A DNA stretch of 40,348 bases, taken from NCBI GenBank assembly GCA_900473045.1, contig UCKS01000057.1, forward strand, positions 1 through 40,348. Direction: 5' to 3'. A model generated the notes under the pieces. That model worked only from the letters and a program-made list of their open reading frames with translations, did not search any database and had not been told where the DNA came from. Of this stretch, positions 31,049 to 39,309 are shown piece by piece (position 1 is the stretch's first letter; the number at the start of each line of letters is the position of its first letter). The stretch is from Hyphomicrobiales bacterium (GTDB lineage: Bacteria > Pseudomonadota > Alphaproteobacteria > Rhizobiales > Rhizobiaceae). The position numbers were made by a program, and so were the translations under genes.

Positions 31049-31218
31049 ACCGGGGCCGGATCCATCCTCGAAAACGTTCACAGCCACTGGCCTGTAAGGT
31101 GCCACGGGACCGATCAGAAGTTCGGCGAAAGAATCGATGGCGAATAGTTTTCTGTTGTGGTGAATGAAAAATCTGATTTACTGGTATCTCGCTGATTGGC
31201 TTTTGGGGGATATTGCCG

Positions 31219-31884
31219 ATGGTGTCGACCCGTAGGGATGTGTTGCTTAGTGGTTTGGCGTTACTTGGCGCCGGGGCGGTCCATGATCCGGTGTTCGCGG
31301 CGGGGGCGTCTTATTTCGCCGGGACCGCCGTCGACAATGGCGTAACGTTCCGGACAACCAATTTTGCCAAGATCGACAAGCGGTGGCGCCGTCAGGTCGT
31401 CAAATATTTCAGCAGCGAGCCGATCGGCACCGTCGTTGTCGATACGAGAAACCATTTTCTCTATGTGATCATGGAGAACAAGACGGCCATCCGCTACGGC
31501 GTCGGTGTCGGCCGCGATGGCTTCAAGTGGTTTGGCCGCGCCACCATCGATCAGAAATCGCTGTGGCCGCGCTGGACGCCGCCGGCCGATATGCGCAAGC
31601 GCCATCCCGAGCTGCCGGAATTTGTCGAAGGCGGCTCACCGAAGAACCCGCTCGGCCCCCGCGCCATGTACCTGCATCGCGACGGCGTCGATACCGGTTA
31701 TCGGTTCCATGGCACGCTGGAGCCGGGCAGTATCGGCAAAGATGCCTCCAGCGGCTGCATCCGCATGTTCAACGAAGACGCCATCGACCTTTACCAGCGT
31801 TGTCCCATCGGCACCGCAGTGCAGGTTCTGCCGCATATTGCCGACCAGGCCCCCCAGGTCAGTGACGCAACCCCGGTCGAATGA
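31219..31884 (+). CDS. L,D-transpeptidase (YkuD domain), Tat-type signal
   Basis: A 221-residue periplasmic enzyme of the YkuD family that makes 3-3 cross-links in peptidoglycan or attaches proteins to it. The N-terminus STRRDVLLSGLALLGAGA is a twin-arginine signal. The catalytic region is complete: His in RFHGTLEPG, then SSGCIRM with the nucleophilic Cys near residue 180, and the downstream Arg. ATG 31219 has a G-rich ribosome site nine bases away; TTG 31213 is an alternative two codons upstream. The next gene is an OmpA-like lipoprotein, and both would act on the cell wall. Confidence 0.9.
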   Translation: MVSTRRDVLLSGLALLGAGAVHDPVFAAGASYFAGTAVDNGVTFRTTNFAKIDKRWRRQVVKYFSSEPIGTVVVDTRNHFLYVIMENKTAIRYGVGVGRDGFKWFGRATIDQKSLWPRWTPPADMRKRHPELPEFVEGGSPKNPLGPRAMYLHRDGVDTGYRFHGTLEPGSIGKDASSGCIRMFNEDAIDLYQRCPIGTAVQVLPHIADQAPQVSDATPVE

Positions 31885-31897
31885 GGATTATCCCCTG

Positions 31898-32434
31898 ATG
31901 CCTGTCAAGATCGGATACACGCGGCACCTGTTGGCCGCAGCCATGCTTCTGGCGCTCGCCGCCTGCAACACCACCGATATCGCCTCCGTCGAAGAACCTG
32001 CGGCGGTGCCGATGACCGGTCGGACCAATGATCCCGCGCCCGGCTTCGAAACCGTCTCGGCGGGCAGCGAAGAGGATTTCATCCTCAATGTCGGCCGCCG
32101 GGTCTATTTCACGCAGGATTCCGCCACGCTCGATTCTGTCGCCAAGGCGACGTTGGACAATCAGGCGGTCTGGCTCAACAGCAACCCGCGCTGGCTGGTC
32201 AAGCTGCAGGGCTTTGCCGACGATTCCGGATCCGAATCCAAGATGCAGGCTCTGTCGCAGAAGCGTGCCGATGCGACGATGGCCTATCTGACTTCAAGGG
32301 GTGTGGATGCCCGACGCCTGTGGGCCAAGGGATACGGCAAGGACCGCGAAGTCCGCGACTGCACGGATCGCTCCTGCAAGGTGCAAAACCGCCGCGTCGT
32401 CTCTAACCTGCGCACCCAGCGCGACGCGCTCTGA
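31898..32434 (+). CDS. OmpA/Pal-like lipoprotein
   Basis: A 178-residue outer-membrane lipoprotein. The lipobox LAAC places lipidated Cys23 after hydrophobic segment LLAAAMLLALAAC. An OmpA-like peptidoglycan-binding domain follows at about residues 60-178: VYFTQDSATLDSVAKATLDNQ, LQGFADDSGSESKMQALSQKRADA, LTSRGVDARRLWAKGYG and NRRV. This resembles Pal but has a shorter linker. It lies 13 bases after the L,D-transpeptidase gene, so the two likely form an operon concerned with linking the outer membrane to the wall. Confidence 0.88.
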   Translation: MPVKIGYTRHLLAAAMLLALAACNTTDIASVEEPAAVPMTGRTNDPAPGFETVSAGSEEDFILNVGRRVYFTQDSATLDSVAKATLDNQAVWLNSNPRWLVKLQGFADDSGSESKMQALSQKRADATMAYLTSRGVDARRLWAKGYGKDREVRDCTDRSCKVQNRRVVSNLRTQRDAL

Positions 32435-32619
32435 GCGCAAGCTGCCTCTTTGCTGGGAAATTAGACAGCGAAGCGGGCATGCGCTTGCGTCTCCCGGCTT
32501 CGCGCGAAACGTTGCAGGGTTGTCGTCGATGCGACAAGCGCGCGCAGAGGCGCCGCACGCGGATAGGCTGCGTGGTGCTGGAAGCGGTCGTTGCCGCAAG
32601 CAGTGCTGCGTGAAAGGCG

Positions 32620-33339
32620 TTAGCGCGCTTCCCGGTTGTTGAGAGAGAAATTCCGTTGGTAGGTAGCGCGGATCAAAAGTTCCGCAGCTTCGGATGCGCA
32701 TGTTTCATCGCGAGCCTCGATGGCGTCGATAATTGCCTCGTGCATTTTCAGCGAGTGCTGCAGCCCGCCGAACGTCTTCAGCGTCTTTGGAATGCTGATC
32801 GTCAAGGCCGCGCGGATGACGGAGGAGACGGGCAGCAGAAACCGATTGTGGGCTGCCTGAAAGATCTGCAGGTGGAAGCTGATGTCGGCTTCGATTGCCG
32901 CCTGCGCCGTCGCATGCTCTTCCGCCATATGGGAAAAGGCAGCCCTGATCTGCGCATGTTCGGCGGCCGAGCCGCGCCGTGCTGCAAGGCTTGCGGCCAG
33001 CGGCTCGACGGCCGAGCGGATTTCGAACAGCTCTTCCGCCAGCGCATCCTGATCATCGGCATCGCCCTGCCAGGCGAGAACGACCGGATCGAGCGTGTTC
33101 CAGAATTCCGGCGATCTGACCCGGGTACCGAGGCGCGGTTTCGCTTCGATGAAGCCTTTGGTCGACAGGATTTTCAGCGCTTCCCGCAGCGTTGTCCGGC
33201 TGACCCGCAGGTTGGTGAGGAGGTCGGATTCCGTTGGCAGAATCTCGCCGACCTTCAGCTCGCCAAGCGTAATCCGCCGGCCGATTTCGCCGGCAATTTG
33301 CGCTGGCAGCCCGCGGTCTCCGATTGCAAAGGTCTTCAT
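32620..33339 (-). CDS. GntR family regulator, FadR subfamily (FCD domain)
   Basis: A 239-residue regulator. The winged helix includes ITLGELKVGEILPTESDLLTNLRVSRTTLREALKILSTKGFI. The FCD ligand domain carries EIRSAVEPLAASLAARR, ISFHLQIFQAAHN and HEAIIDAIEARD, which contain the usual metal/ligand positions. It sits 91 bases downstream of the DapA-family gene on the same strand. It is probably the local regulator of the arabinonate-type genes, responding to a sugar acid. The C-terminus (RNFSLNNREAR) is ordinary for the family. Confidence 0.9.
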   Translation of the reverse strand: MKTFAIGDRGLPAQIAGEIGRRITLGELKVGEILPTESDLLTNLRVSRTTLREALKILSTKGFIEAKPRLGTRVRSPEFWNTLDPVVLAWQGDADDQDALAEELFEIRSAVEPLAASLAARRGSAAEHAQIRAAFSHMAEEHATAQAAIEADISFHLQIFQAAHNRFLLPVSSVIRAALTISIPKTLKTFGGLQHSLKMHEAIIDAIEARDETCASEAAELLIRATYQRNFSLNNREAR

Positions 33340-33430
33340 CCGCCATCCATTTCGAGTGTTTTACACCGCATGTCATAAGGCAAGTGCGAACGACTTGCAC
33401 CTGTCGAGCGGACGCGAACAGATACCAGTG

Positions 33431-34333
33431 CTACTGCTCAAATGCACCGAGATCCTCCGCATAGCGCTTGGTCATCGCAAGACCTGCTCCGCTGGGACGA
33501 AGCGCCGGCGCACGGTCATGGATCGGGATCCCAGCGCGTTCCCCGAACAGGCGCTTGCCGTAGCACAGGAGGTTTTCGATGCCCTGCATGGTAAAAACGA
33601 CTGCCGGCAGCATCCGGCGATAGTCGGCCTCAGCGTGCTCTTCCCACCCATCACAGAAAAATTCATAAACCCGGACGGCATAGTCGATGCAGTCCGGCGC
33701 GAGGATCAGCCCGCGACAGCCGGCGCGCAGATTGTCCGGCAATTCCAGCCCCGCCCTGCCGTTGAAGACCGGAAGCCTGCCATCGGTCACTTCGATCAGC
33801 GCAGCGATATCGACGACCGGCCCCTCGCCTTTCACCAGCTGGATATTCGGATGCTGCTGAACCAGGTCGCGAATATCGGTGGCCGACAATCCGCGGCCCA
33901 TCAAGGCAGGTGCATTTTGGATGGCGACCGGCAGATCGGTCTGGTCCGCGACCCGGCCGAAGAACTGCATATATTCCCGCGCCGCAAACTGCCCGACCAT
34001 CGGCGGCTGCAGGATCAGCCAGTCGGCGCCGACGCTGGCCGCATGGCGGGCCTGGCGCACCTGTTCCTCGACGGAAGAGCCGAAGATCGTCAGCGCTACC
34101 GGCACGCGGCCGGCCGTATCCTCGACGGTCCATTCCATCACCGTCAGCCGCTCGTGTTCGCTCAGCTTGGAGACTTCGGTGGCAAGACCAAGTGCTGCCA
34201 TGCCGTGCACGCCGCTGGCGAGACAAATCTCCACCTGCCGGCGCATGGCATTGCGATCGAGCTTTTCGTCGCTGTCGAACAGCGCGTAGAGGATGGCATG
34301 AATGCCGTGCAGATCCTGCACCCGGAAATCGGT
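33431..34333 (-). CDS. DapA/DHDPS family aldolase or dehydratase for a 2-keto-3-deoxy sugar acid
   Basis: A 300-residue TIM-barrel protein. The Schiff-base Lys is Lys169 in QLVKGEG. The family's usual GTTGE motif is changed to GLATE, and the catalytic Tyr of the YNxP motif is replaced (AIQNAP, Gln140). It therefore probably acts on a sugar acid in a modified manner, not on aspartate semialdehyde. The gene follows the IlvD/EDD dehydratase by 14 bases, so the likely substrate is 2-keto-3-deoxyarabonate or 2-keto-3-deoxygalactonate. GTG 34333 is preferred because GAGGAGG lies five bases upstream; the frame extends to 34372 but would overlap the dehydratase gene. Confidence 0.8.
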   Translation of the reverse strand, partial: TDFRVQDLHGIHAILYALFDSDEKLDRNAMRRQVEICLASGVHGMAALGLATEVSKLSEHERLTVMEWTVEDTAGRVPVALTIFGSSVEEQVRQARHAASVGADWLILQPPMVGQFAAREYMQFFGRVADQTDLPVAIQNAPALMGRGLSATDIRDLVQQHPNIQLVKGEGPVVDIAALIEVTDGRLPVFNGRAGLELPDNLRAGCRGLILAPDCIDYAVRVYEFFCDGWEEHAEADYRRMLPAVVFTMQGIENLLCYGKRLFGERAGIPIHDRAPALRPSGAGLAMTKRYAEDLGAFEQ

Positions 34334-34346
34334 CACAGCCGCCTCC

Positions 34347-36062
34347 TCAATGGCTGTCGCGCGGGACCGCATGACCGCGGCCGCCGACGAGAAAGTCGAG
34401 ATCGGCGCCCGTGTCCGCCTGCATGACCCGCTCGATGTAGAGGCCTTGATAGCCTCCGGTCATTTCAGGCCGAGGCGGCGTCCATTTCGCCCGCCGCCTT
34501 TCCAGTTCAGCGTCGTCAACGTCGAGATGAAGCCTGCGGTTTTCGACATCGAGTTCGATAAAGTCACCGCTTTCGACAAGCGCCAGCACTCCGCCCACCG
34601 CCGCTTCCGGTGCGACATGCAGCACCACGGTGCCGAAAGCGGTGCCGGACATCCGGGCGTCGGAGATGCGGACCATGTCACGCACGCCTTTTTTGAGAAG
34701 CTTCTGCGGCAGTGCCATATTGCCGACCTCGGCCATGCCCGGATAACCCTTGGGGCCGCAATTCTTCAAAACCATGATGCAGGTTTCATCGATATCGAGA
34801 TCAGGGTCGTCAACCAGGCTCTTGTAGTGATCGATGGTTTCGAAGACCACCGCCCGGCCCCGATGCTGCATCAGGCTCGGCGTCGCGGCTGATGGCTTGA
34901 TAATGGCACCTTGCGGCGCAAGATTGCCCTTCAGCACCGCAATGCCACCTTGCTGGGTCAAAGCCTTTTCACGCGGCAGGATGACATCCGGGTTGTAGTT
35001 TTCGGCCGTTTCGATGTTGGTGCCGACGCTGTTTCCCGTCACCGTCAGACAGGTCAGATCGAGCATGTCGGCAATCTGCTTCATCACCACGGGCAGACCC
35101 CCGGCGTAACAGAAGTCCTCCATCAGATGCGTACCCGACGGCATCAGGTTGAGGATGGTCGGTACGTCACGGCCGAAACGATCCCAGTCGTCGAGCGTCA
35201 ACTCCGTGCCGATCCGGCCGGAGATCGCCAGCAGATGCACGACCGCATTGGTCGAGCCGCCGATCGCGCCATTCACCTTGATGGCATTGGCAAAGGCTTG
35301 CCGTGTCAGGATCTGAGACGGCCGCAAGTCTTCGGCAACCATCTCGACGATGCGGCGGCCGGTCAGCCGCGCCAGCCTTGCGCGATGCGCATCGACCGCC
35401 GGGTAAGCAGCGTTTCCGGGAAGCGCCAGCCCAAGCGCCTCGGCCATCGATGCCATGGTGGAGGCTGTGCCCATCGTCATGCAATGTCCGGGGGAGCGCG
35501 ACATGGCGCTTTCGGCAGCCATGAAATCCGCTGGCGACATAATGCCGGCGCGCACATCCTCGGAGAATTTCCAGACGTCGGTGCCCGAGCCGATGGTGCG
35601 GCCCTTCAGCCGGCCGTTCAGCATCGGCCCACCGGAAATGACGATGGCGGGCAGATCGCAGGACGCCGCCCCCATGACCAGCGACGGCGTGGTCTTGTCG
35701 CAGCCCGCCATCAGCACGACACCATCCATCGGATTGCCGCGAATGGCTTCCTCGACATCCATCGATGCCAGATTGCGAAACAGCATGGCCGTCGGGCGCA
35801 AGTTCGATTCGCCGCAGGAGAACACCGGGAATTCCAGCGGCAGGCCGCCGGCTTCCAGCACGCCGGCCTTGATCTGTTCGACCAGTCCGCGGAAGTGGGC
35901 GTTGCACGGCGTCAGCTCGGAGAAGGTATTGCAGATGCCGATGACGGGGCGACCGTCGAAGACATCGTCCGGCAAGCCGTTGTTCTTCATCCAGCTGCGA
36001 TGGATGAAGGCGTCCTTGTCCAGTCCGCCAAACCAGTTTTGCGATCTCAGTTTCCGGGACAT
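34347..36062 (-). CDS. IlvD/EDD family sugar-acid dehydratase, L-arabinonate dehydratase type
   Basis: A 571-residue iron-sulfur dehydratase. The cluster Cys residues are visible in ELTPCNAHF, AGCDKTTPSL and RSPGHCMTMG, and the Lys of CDKTTP is the carbamylated residue in related enzymes. The Cys spacing (53, 121, 194 from ATG 36062) and the Ser in SDARMSG match what I recall of the Rhizobium L-arabinonate dehydratase, offset only by N-terminal length. It removes water from L-arabinonate or D-fuconate/galactonate-like acids to form 2-keto-3-deoxy acids. GGGGGA six bases before ATG 36062 favours this start; ATG 36068 is too close. The DapA-family gene follows in the same operon. Confidence 0.88.
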   Translation of the reverse strand: MSRKLRSQNWFGGLDKDAFIHRSWMKNNGLPDDVFDGRPVIGICNTFSELTPCNAHFRGLVEQIKAGVLEAGGLPLEFPVFSCGESNLRPTAMLFRNLASMDVEEAIRGNPMDGVVLMAGCDKTTPSLVMGAASCDLPAIVISGGPMLNGRLKGRTIGSGTDVWKFSEDVRAGIMSPADFMAAESAMSRSPGHCMTMGTASTMASMAEALGLALPGNAAYPAVDAHRARLARLTGRRIVEMVAEDLRPSQILTRQAFANAIKVNGAIGGSTNAVVHLLAISGRIGTELTLDDWDRFGRDVPTILNLMPSGTHLMEDFCYAGGLPVVMKQIADMLDLTCLTVTGNSVGTNIETAENYNPDVILPREKALTQQGGIAVLKGNLAPQGAIIKPSAATPSLMQHRGRAVVFETIDHYKSLVDDPDLDIDETCIMVLKNCGPKGYPGMAEVGNMALPQKLLKKGVRDMVRISDARMSGTAFGTVVLHVAPEAAVGGVLALVESGDFIELDVENRRLHLDVDDAELERRRAKWTPPRPEMTGGYQGLYIERVMQADTGADLDFLVGGRGHAVPRDSH

Positions 36063-36072
36063 AGTCATTCCC

Positions 36073-36118
36073 CCGATTTCTTGAATATTCTCATATAATC
36101 GGAGTTATTATTCGTCAA
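36073..36118 (-). promoter_or_regulatory. Candidate promoter and operator of the dehydratase operon
   Basis: On the minus strand TTGACG (36113-36118) is followed 15-17 bases later by TATATG/TATGAG, a fair sigma-70 promoter. An inverted repeat CCGATT (36073-36078)/AATCGG (36097-36102) spans the -10 region and includes the perfect palindrome GAATATTC (36083-36090). The position fits repression by one of the GntR proteins. Confidence 0.45.
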
Positions 36119-36311
36119 GCGTGATGCCGACCCGAAATCCGGGATCTGGCGGGCAGTTTATGGAAATCGGCGCAGACCAAGCCGCCGCAACGTTGCTCCC
36201 CCAATGCCAAGGTGTGCGAAAGTGATGGTGAGGCTCACAAGAAAACGGCAGGTCGCAAGCGTCTGCAACCGGACCGTCGTCGGGTTCCGTGAAGTGTGTG
36301 GCGCGACCCGT

Positions 36312-37091
36312 TCAAACAGGGTGGTGCAGGACGCTCAGGCCCCCATCAATCGTCAGGCAGGTGGCGTTCATAAAGGGGCATTCGTCGGAGATCATGAAGA
36401 GTGCAGCCAGCGCGATCTCGTCGGCCGTGGCAATGCGCCCGCCCGGATGCAGCTTCATCGTCGCCGCCTCGGCAGCCACCGGGTCAGGAAAACTGTTCCA
36501 GTATTCGGTGGCCTTCTGCGTCAGCACATAGCCTGGCGCCAATGCGTTCACCCGTACGCCCTGCGGTGCATATTCGATGCCGAGCGACTTGGTCATGCCC
36601 AGTAGCGCGTGCTTGGCGACCGGATAGGGAAACGTGTGCGGAATGATGGTGAAGGCATGGGTCGAAGCAATGTTGAGGATCACGCCGCCGCCCTGCCCGA
36701 TCATGCCGGGGAGCACGGCCTTCGAGCAGTTCCACGCGCCCTTCAAATTGATGTCGAAGCAGCGTTGCCATTCTGCGTCGCTGGTCTCCAGCGGTTCATG
36801 GAAGACATTGACGCCGGCATTGTTGATCAACGCATTGATCGGGCCGATCTCGGTTGCGGCCCGTTCGACGGCTACGGAAATTGCAGCGGTATCGGTGATG
36901 CTGGCGATAGCATAGCCGATTGTGGCACCGCCGGCCTGCAACGCTTTTGCTTCCGTCTCCAGCAAGCCGGCATCGAGGTCGATGAGAAACAGGCTTGCGC
37001 CTTCCTTGACGCAGGCTCGGGCGATTGCAAGACCGATGCCTTGTGCCGCTCCGGTGATCATGATCCGCTTGCCCTTGAGCCGGTCCGTCAT
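36312..37091 (-). CDS. Short-chain dehydrogenase/reductase, putative sugar dehydrogenase
   Basis: A 259-residue SDR enzyme. It has the cofactor motif TGAAQGIGLA, Asp for NAD preference in LFLIDLD, NNAGVN, the catalytic Ser in NIASTHAF and Tyr/Lys in YPVAKHA. The sequence resembles sugar 1-dehydrogenases, such as L-fucose or arabinose/galactose dehydrogenases, which give aldonolactones. Located 15 bases downstream of dgoD, it could supply the galactonate or arabinonate that the dehydratases use. GGGGGAG seven bases before the ATG supports the start. Substrate is inferred. Confidence 0.82.
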   Translation of the reverse strand: MTDRLKGKRIMITGAAQGIGLAIARACVKEGASLFLIDLDAGLLETEAKALQAGGATIGYAIASITDTAAISVAVERAATEIGPINALINNAGVNVFHEPLETSDAEWQRCFDINLKGAWNCSKAVLPGMIGQGGGVILNIASTHAFTIIPHTFPYPVAKHALLGMTKSLGIEYAPQGVRVNALAPGYVLTQKATEYWNSFPDPVAAEAATMKLHPGGRIATADEIALAALFMISDECPFMNATCLTIDGGLSVLHHPV

Positions 37092-37106
37092 CGCGTTACT
37101 CCCCCA

Positions 37107-38255
37107 TTACCACTCGGCAAAGCTGCCATCTTCATGGCGCCAGATCGGGTTGCGCCAGCGATGGCCTTCCTTGGCACGCTCGATGACATAGGCCTCGTCA
37201 ACCTCGATGCCGAGACCCGGCCCTTGCGGGATGCTGACGAAGCCGTCGGCATACTGGAAGACCTCCTTGTTGGAGATGTAATCGAGGATATCGTTGCTCT
37301 TGTTGTAGTGGATGCCGAGGCTCTGTTCCTGGATAAAGGCATTGTAGCTGACGGCATCGATCTGCAGGCAAGCGGCAAGGGCAATCGGGCCAAGCGGGCA
37401 ATGCGGCGCCAGCGCCACGTCATACGCCTCCGCCATCGCCGCGATCTTGCGGCATTCGGTGATGCCGCCAGCATGGGAAAGATCCGGCTGGATGATATCG
37501 ACGAAGCCGTCGGAGAGAACTTGCTTGAAGTCCCAGCGCGAATAAAGCCGTTCCCCCAGCGCAATCGGCGTCGAGGTGTGATTGACGATATCGCGCAGCG
37601 CTTCCTTGTTTTCCGACAGAACCGGTTCTTCGATGAACATCAGCTTGTAGGGATCGAGTTCCTTGGCCAGCACCTTGGCCATCGGCTTGTGGACGCGGCC
37701 ATGAAAATCGACGCCGATGCCGATGTAAGGGCCGACCGCTTCGCGAATGGTCGCGATGGTCTGGACGGCTTTCTCGACCTTGTCCCAGCTGTCGACGATC
37801 TGCATTTCCTCGCAGCCGTTCAGCTTGATCGCCTTGAAGCCACGGGCAACCACGTCGCGGGCATTGTTGGCAACGTCAGCCGGGCGGTCGCCGCCGATCC
37901 AGGAATAGACCTTGATCTTGTCGCGCACCTGGCCGCCGAGCAGCGAATGGATCGGCTGGCCGAGCGCCTTGCCCTTGATATCCCACAGCGCCTGGTCGAT
38001 GCCGGAAATAGCACTCATATGCACAGCACCGCCGCGATAGAAGCCGCCGCGATACATGACGTTCCAGTGGTCCTCGATCAGGAACGGATCCTTGCCGATC
38101 AGATAGTCTTCCAGTTCGTGAACGGCAGCCTGCACCGTCAGCGCCCGCCCCTCGACCACCGGCTCGCCCCAGCCGACAATGCCCTCATCGGTTTCAACCT
38201 TCAGGAACAGCCAGCGCGGTGGAACGATATAGGTGGTCAGTTTGGTGATCTTCAT
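37107..38255 (-). CDS. dgoD: D-galactonate dehydratase DgoD
   Basis: A 382-residue enolase-superfamily dehydratase, the same length as E. coli DgoD and nearly colinear with it (KITKLTTYIVPPRWLFLKVE, DFHGRVHKPMAKVLAKEL, LSHAGGITECRKIA). It converts D-galactonate to 2-keto-3-deoxygalactonate. The Mg ligands Asp183, Glu209 and Glu235 and the catalytic His185 and His285 are all in place. It is transcribed with the SDR gene downstream and lies 72 bases after the GntR gene. AGGACC seven bases before the ATG is its ribosome site. Confidence 0.95.
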   Translation of the reverse strand: MKITKLTTYIVPPRWLFLKVETDEGIVGWGEPVVEGRALTVQAAVHELEDYLIGKDPFLIEDHWNVMYRGGFYRGGAVHMSAISGIDQALWDIKGKALGQPIHSLLGGQVRDKIKVYSWIGGDRPADVANNARDVVARGFKAIKLNGCEEMQIVDSWDKVEKAVQTIATIREAVGPYIGIGVDFHGRVHKPMAKVLAKELDPYKLMFIEEPVLSENKEALRDIVNHTSTPIALGERLYSRWDFKQVLSDGFVDIIQPDLSHAGGITECRKIAAMAEAYDVALAPHCPLGPIALAACLQIDAVSYNAFIQEQSLGIHYNKSNDILDYISNKEVFQYADGFVSIPQGPGLGIEVDEAYVIERAKEGHRWRNPIWRHEDGSFAEW

Positions 38256-38327
38256 CAGCGAAGGTCCTGTGTCGAAGGGAAGTGTCGGTCCGGAATTTTC
38301 GCGCCAAAGCGCTTGTGCGCCGGACTG

Positions 38328-39098
38328 TTAGGAAGAGGACTGAGGAATGTGTCTTTTGACGGCGACAGCAAGATCGCGTGCGGCAAGAGACAGCAGTTGC
38401 AAGGAGCAGTTCCTGGCGGCGGCCGTGTCACGCATGCGCAGCGCTTCCACCAGCTGCCGGTGGATATCGATTGCCTCGTCGCGCGTGTCGACCGCTTCGT
38501 TGGACGCATGCAGCGAAAACTCCAGAGCCACCTGAATGATGCTTGCCAACTGCAGAAACACCTGATTGTGGCTGGCTTTCAGGAGATTGGTATGGAAGGC
38601 GACGTCAGCCTTGGTGAAGCGCTCGAGATCGCCATCGGCGTCACGCATTTCATGCCAGGCGCGTTCGACATCGGCAATTTCCTGCACCGTCGCACGTTCG
38701 GCGGCCAGTTCGGCGGCGGCAGGCTCGATTGCGCGGCGCGCTTCCAGGATGCAGTTCAGGAGGTCGAATTCAAAGATCCGGGGCCCGATCCATTCCAGCA
38801 CCTGCTGGTCGAGGATGTTCCACTCGTCCTTGCGGCAAACGACAGTACCGACCCGCGAGCGTCCGCGCACCAAGCCCTTGGATTCGAGAATCTTTAGCGA
38901 TTCACGGATGACCGTGCGACTGACGCCGTAACGCTCACAAAGCTCGTTCTCCGTCGGAAGGAAGTCGCCCGCCGAGAAGATGTCGGCGCAGATATCGGCG
39001 GCGATGGCCCTCGTCACATTCTTCTGGACGCGCGGCCGCCGGACGGCCTTTTCGCCGGCTTCATCCGTTGATCGTTCCTGTTGTCCTTCCACCGGCAT
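38328..39098 (-). CDS. GntR family regulator, FadR subfamily, of the arabinose/galactose genes
   Basis: A regulator of about 256 residues. The winged-helix region contains ICADIFSAGDFLPTENELCERYGVSRTVIRESLKILESKGLV, and the FCD domain has EARRAIEPAAAELAAERA, ADVAFHTNLLKASHN and HRQLVEALRMRD. The N-terminus is uncertain. The open frame reaches 39206, and GGGG six bases before ATG 39098 favours this start, with ATG 39104 close by. It is divergent from araF and leads into dgoD. Several TCATAC half-sites lie in the divergent promoter region, fitting autoregulation plus control of araF. Confidence 0.88.
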   Translation of the reverse strand: MPVEGQQERSTDEAGEKAVRRPRVQKNVTRAIAADICADIFSAGDFLPTENELCERYGVSRTVIRESLKILESKGLVRGRSRVGTVVCRKDEWNILDQQVLEWIGPRIFEFDLLNCILEARRAIEPAAAELAAERATVQEIADVERAWHEMRDADGDLERFTKADVAFHTNLLKASHNQVFLQLASIIQVALEFSLHASNEAVDTRDEAIDIHRQLVEALRMRDTAAARNCSLQLLSLAARDLAVAVKRHIPQSSS

Positions 39099-39202
39099 CT
39101 CCATCCCCGTCGCCGCACGCTCAACGAGCCTTCGGCGATGCATATCGCAGTTTGAATTGCATGGCGACCGTTGCGAACGGACCATCACGCTCATTCTCAG
39201 TA

Positions 39203-39264
39203 TCATACATAGATATTTTAATCATCATACAAAGGCAATTGACCAGTATGATGTTTCGTCATAC
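39203..39264. promoter_or_regulatory. Operator cluster with four TCATAC half-sites upstream of araF
   Basis: TCATAC occurs at 39203-39208, 39225-39230 and 39259-39264, and its reverse complement GTATGA at 39246-39251. The last two form an inverted repeat with a seven-base gap. The first two are spaced 22 bases apart, about two helix turns. GTATGA/TCATAC is close to the FadR-subfamily GntR type of recognition sequence, so the neighbouring GntR is the likely binder. Confidence 0.6.
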
Positions 39265-39309
39265 ACAAATGAACACTGCAGGGAGCAGTTTGATCTAGGG
39301 AGAGAGACC

